Origin: CAYFLR01 sp964343805
GTDB lineage: Bacteria > Bdellovibrionota_B > Oligoflexia > CAYFLR01
Assembly: GCA_964343805.1 (NCBI GenBank)
Contig: CAYFLR010000023.1
Coordinates: 17,000-80,999, forward strand
Direction: 5' to 3'
DNA length: 64,000 nucleotides
Part shown: piece after piece, positions 62,021 to 64,000 of the stretch
Layout: each line of letters starts with the position of its first letter
Numbering within the stretch: position 1 is the first letter of the stretch
Program-made: the position numbers and the translations under genes
The notes under the pieces: model-generated
The model's database searches: none
Told to the model about the DNA's origin: nothing
What the model saw: the letters and a program-made list of their open reading frames with translations, nothing else

Positions 62021-63772
62021 ATGTTTAAATTACTAAGAACTTTGACTCCATTTTTTTCTTTTCTTGCCTTACTGCTCATTTTAAACAATTGTGAGATGCT
62101 GCAACAAGAAGAAGCCAACGATAACAATAACGACTCTGAAGAAGAAATTGAAGAAAGTGTTGTGATTACCTCCCCTACCGGAGCTCCGGCTACTGAGGTT
62201 AAAACCTATACCAAATCCACCCCCGATTTGACTCAGCAAGAGGTGGAAGGAAAGATCGAGACCCTCTTATTGAATCGGGTTGAAGATCTCGAATCCACTA
62301 TGGGAGCCTTTGAGGACAGTGAATTCTTTAAAGATGATGATAAAGATGATGACAGTGATGATGATAGTGATAAATATGATTCCAAAGATGATGACAGTGA
62401 TGATGGTAATATCTTTAGCTTAATTCGAAGTGAAGACGATGAAGATTTTGTGGAAGGGATGATGAGTCTTTTAAAAGAACTGATTATTAATCCGGGCTAT
62501 CTTGAAACTAAAAATAAATACCAACTCACCTATAAGCTAAATATCGATAAGTTTTGCGAAGAGGGTGAGGACGAGGATGATGAGGATAAAAAAGATGAGG
62601 AAGATGAAGATAAGAAGTCCTCTTCTGAAAGTGACCAAGAAGACGATAAAAAAGACGATTTATTTTCTGATATCCTCGGTGATGTGGTTGAAGAAATCGA
62701 AGAAGAGAGTAAATCCACTGAAGATAGCACTTTCTTTCTAACAGCTATTGAAGATGACGAAGAAGACGATGAAGACTGCACTCAGTTTTTTAGTGATCTC
62801 AAAATTCGTACCCGCGTGACCAAATTACCAGATAGTGGATATCAAATTGATGCCCTAGTAGGAAAAGATGCCATAACTCCTCTTTCCATAACCCTCACTG
62901 CTGATACTGCTATCATTAATATCTATGCCGCTAATATTCCAAAGATACTCGCTATCTTTGCTGATGAAAAAGATTTTGTAGCCACCACGGACTTTAAAGG
63001 GATCTTAAGCCTGGGTATTAAGAAAGAGAAAGATAAACACTTAACTGCTATTTTACAAACTATTGGTGAATTATCCGGAGGTTTTAAACTCGCCGATGAA
63101 TTCGAAGTTAACTATAAAATTGAGGAGTCTGAGCTAGTAAAACTATCCATCGATGGAACAACCAAAATCATAGGTGCCGCTCTTTCCTTAGCCGGGCTAA
63201 GCTTTGATTTCCCAATGGCTATGACCATCGATGAAGAAGATCGACCCGATGATGATTTGAAAAATCTTTATTTATCCATTGAAAAACTCCTAGGTAAATT
63301 CCAATTGGATGCCAACACCGATAAATTTTATGTGCAAGGTTTAAGTCTAGGAGAAAAGGCCAGCACCCTTAAGTATGGCGATGACACTCTGCTATCTGTG
63401 GACGCTACTGCAGTGAAAGAGGTAGATATAACTTTTAATTTTGATTTTGATAAAGAAGAATTGGATTTAGATTTTCCCAAAGGTTTTGATCTCCAACTGC
63501 TCTTTGCTTTTAAACATATCAAAGATATTATTGAAGACCTGCCCACTCCTTTTGAAGATGATACTTTTTCTCTCTCTTTAAAAGGAACACTACCTACTTT
63601 GAAGAAAAAAGAGGAGGTTCCCCTTGAGGTGAAGACTGGAATAATAAAAATCGGATCCACCGCCACTGGAGAAGAACTGGAAGCTTCTAAAGGTCAGTGT
63701 GTTGATGTGAATGAACTGGAGGATTTTGATAACTTCATTGAACTTTTTGAAGTCAAAGATAGCTGCGAATAA
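62021..63772 (+). CDS. Very acidic lipoprotein of unknown function
   Basis: A 583-residue lipoprotein (lipobox LNNC). Residues about 85-250 contain several low-complexity Asp/Glu/Ser/Lys tracts, such as DDDKDDDSDDDSDKYDSKDD and EDEDDEDKKDEEDEDKK, which may chelate calcium or act as flexible spacers. The rest (about 255-570) looks like regular beta structure, with segments such as LSITLTADTAIINIYAA and LSIDGTTKIIGAALSLAG, and two or three Cys near the end (GQCVDVN, KDSCE). No named family is recognised. I chose the ATG at 62021 because GAGAGGTG precedes it and the signal peptide starts there; an ATG at 61979 would add 14 charged residues. Confidence 0.65.
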   Translation: MFKLLRTLTPFFSFLALLLILNNCEMLQQEEANDNNNDSEEEIEESVVITSPTGAPATEVKTYTKSTPDLTQQEVEGKIETLLLNRVEDLESTMGAFEDSEFFKDDDKDDDSDDDSDKYDSKDDDSDDGNIFSLIRSEDDEDFVEGMMSLLKELIINPGYLETKNKYQLTYKLNIDKFCEEGEDEDDEDKKDEEDEDKKSSSESDQEDDKKDDLFSDILGDVVEEIEEESKSTEDSTFFLTAIEDDEEDDEDCTQFFSDLKIRTRVTKLPDSGYQIDALVGKDAITPLSITLTADTAIINIYAANIPKILAIFADEKDFVATTDFKGILSLGIKKEKDKHLTAILQTIGELSGGFKLADEFEVNYKIEESELVKLSIDGTTKIIGAALSLAGLSFDFPMAMTIDEEDRPDDDLKNLYLSIEKLLGKFQLDANTDKFYVQGLSLGEKASTLKYGDDTLLSVDATAVKEVDITFNFDFDKEELDLDFPKGFDLQLLFAFKHIKDIIEDLPTPFEDDTFSLSLKGTLPTLKKKEEVPLEVKTGIIKIGSTATGEELEASKGQCVDVNELEDFDNFIELFEVKDSCE

Positions 63773-63798
63773 GGCAATATAAAATAACACTCGTTACG

Positions 63799-63836
63799 AA
63801 AAGAGGGCGTTCATTTTTATGAATTGTCCTCTTTTT
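63799..63836. terminator. Rho-independent terminator after the acidic lipoprotein
   Basis: AAAAGAGG (63799-63806) pairs with CCTCTTTT (63828-63835), with an inner stem TTCAT/ATGAA and a small internal loop between, followed by T. It lies 26 bases after the stop at 63772. The A-rich left flank lets it work in both directions, fitting a convergent gene on the minus strand. Confidence 0.8.
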
Positions 63837-63885
63837 CATCCACGGTAAGCGTATGAAAACAAACTAACCCGTCTCGGCATGTGAT

Positions 63886-63999
63886 TTATATAAATGCAAT
63901 ATCATTCACGATTTCAGCGTAGCTTCGGTTATAATAATCATCACTTCCCCTTAGTACTGAATAGCGAGTGGATTTGATGATTTTTAAATCTACCAGCTT
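63886..63999 (-). CDS. Possible C-terminal end of a minus-strand gene at window edge
   Basis: On the minus strand a frame is open from the window end to a TAA at 63886-63888 (37 codons), ending RSYAEIVNDIAFI and containing YSVLRGSDDYYN. The other minus-strand frame checked closes sooner. A convergent terminator between it and the acidic lipoprotein gene makes a real gene end plausible, but the stretch is too short to name or to prove coding. Confidence 0.3.
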   Translation of the reverse strand, partial: KLVDLKIIKSTRYSVLRGSDDYYNRSYAEIVNDIAFI

Positions 64000-64000
64000 T

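Noticed and set aside
62530..62781. Minus-strand Ser-rich open frame
   Set aside because: It is the antisense of the Asp/Glu tracts of the acidic lipoprotein, which explains its serine runs.

Overview
The window is a bacterial chromosome segment of moderate to low GC, dense in genes on both strands, and almost certainly from a metagenomic or draft assembly because it carries five runs of exactly ten N. Many predicted lipoproteins use a lipobox of the form Y-Q-N-C-G, which I associate with Bdellovibrionota (Bdellovibrio and Bacteriovorax relatives). The many two-component proteins and the respiratory cluster of the type seen in former deltaproteobacteria fit that placement. This is inference from style, not from a marker gene.

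Layout. (1) 1-9123: a tail of a response regulator, then a co-oriented four-gene signalling operon: a 1721-residue pseudokinase/ATPase/GAF/histidine kinase, a REC-PAS-HK-REC hybrid, a single-domain regulator, and a REC-TPR protein. (2) 9124-11156, minus strand: a PA14-domain lipoprotein and a NapH/CcoG-like polyferredoxin. (3) 11303-22013: one long aerobic electron-transport operon. It encodes a flavin/iron-sulfur oxidoreductase, CcoS, a Rieske protein, a full-length cytochrome b, a seven-haem cytochrome c, CcoN, CcoO, a CcoQ-like peptide, a SafE-like membrane protein and the copper ATPase CcoI. No CcoP is present. (4) 22015-44002: a small lipoprotein with eight calcium-loop-like repeats, divergent from a three-gene, 20.7-kb operon of giant secreted or lipid-anchored proteins (3883, 2627 and 395 residues). 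These are built from Ig/FN3-like modules and five formylglycine-generating-enzyme-fold (SUMF1) domains that appear non-catalytic. (5) 43999-53210: an ArsR regulator, lipoproteins (one very large one probably split by an assembly fault), DUF805-like, HAD, MscS and DUF2227-like proteins. (6) 53211-57605: a 62-bp-period tandem repeat with internal inverted repeats, a lipoprotein esterase, a small DUF6868-like membrane protein and a lipoprotein with a possible Cys/His catalytic pair. (7) 57678-64000: an aldo/keto reductase, a NarL-type two-component pair, a pseudopilin-like protein with a short companion frame, and a very acidic lipoprotein followed by a clear terminator.

How they work together. 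Region 3 reads as a complete quinol to cytochrome c to oxygen branch in which the heptahaem cytochrome may replace both cytochrome c1 and CcoP; its assembly factors are in the same operon. Region 4 reads as a cell-surface machine of unknown role. Region 1 reads as a multi-step phosphorelay whose inputs and outputs are not visible here. No tRNA, rRNA, CRISPR, transposase, integrase or reverse transcriptase was seen.
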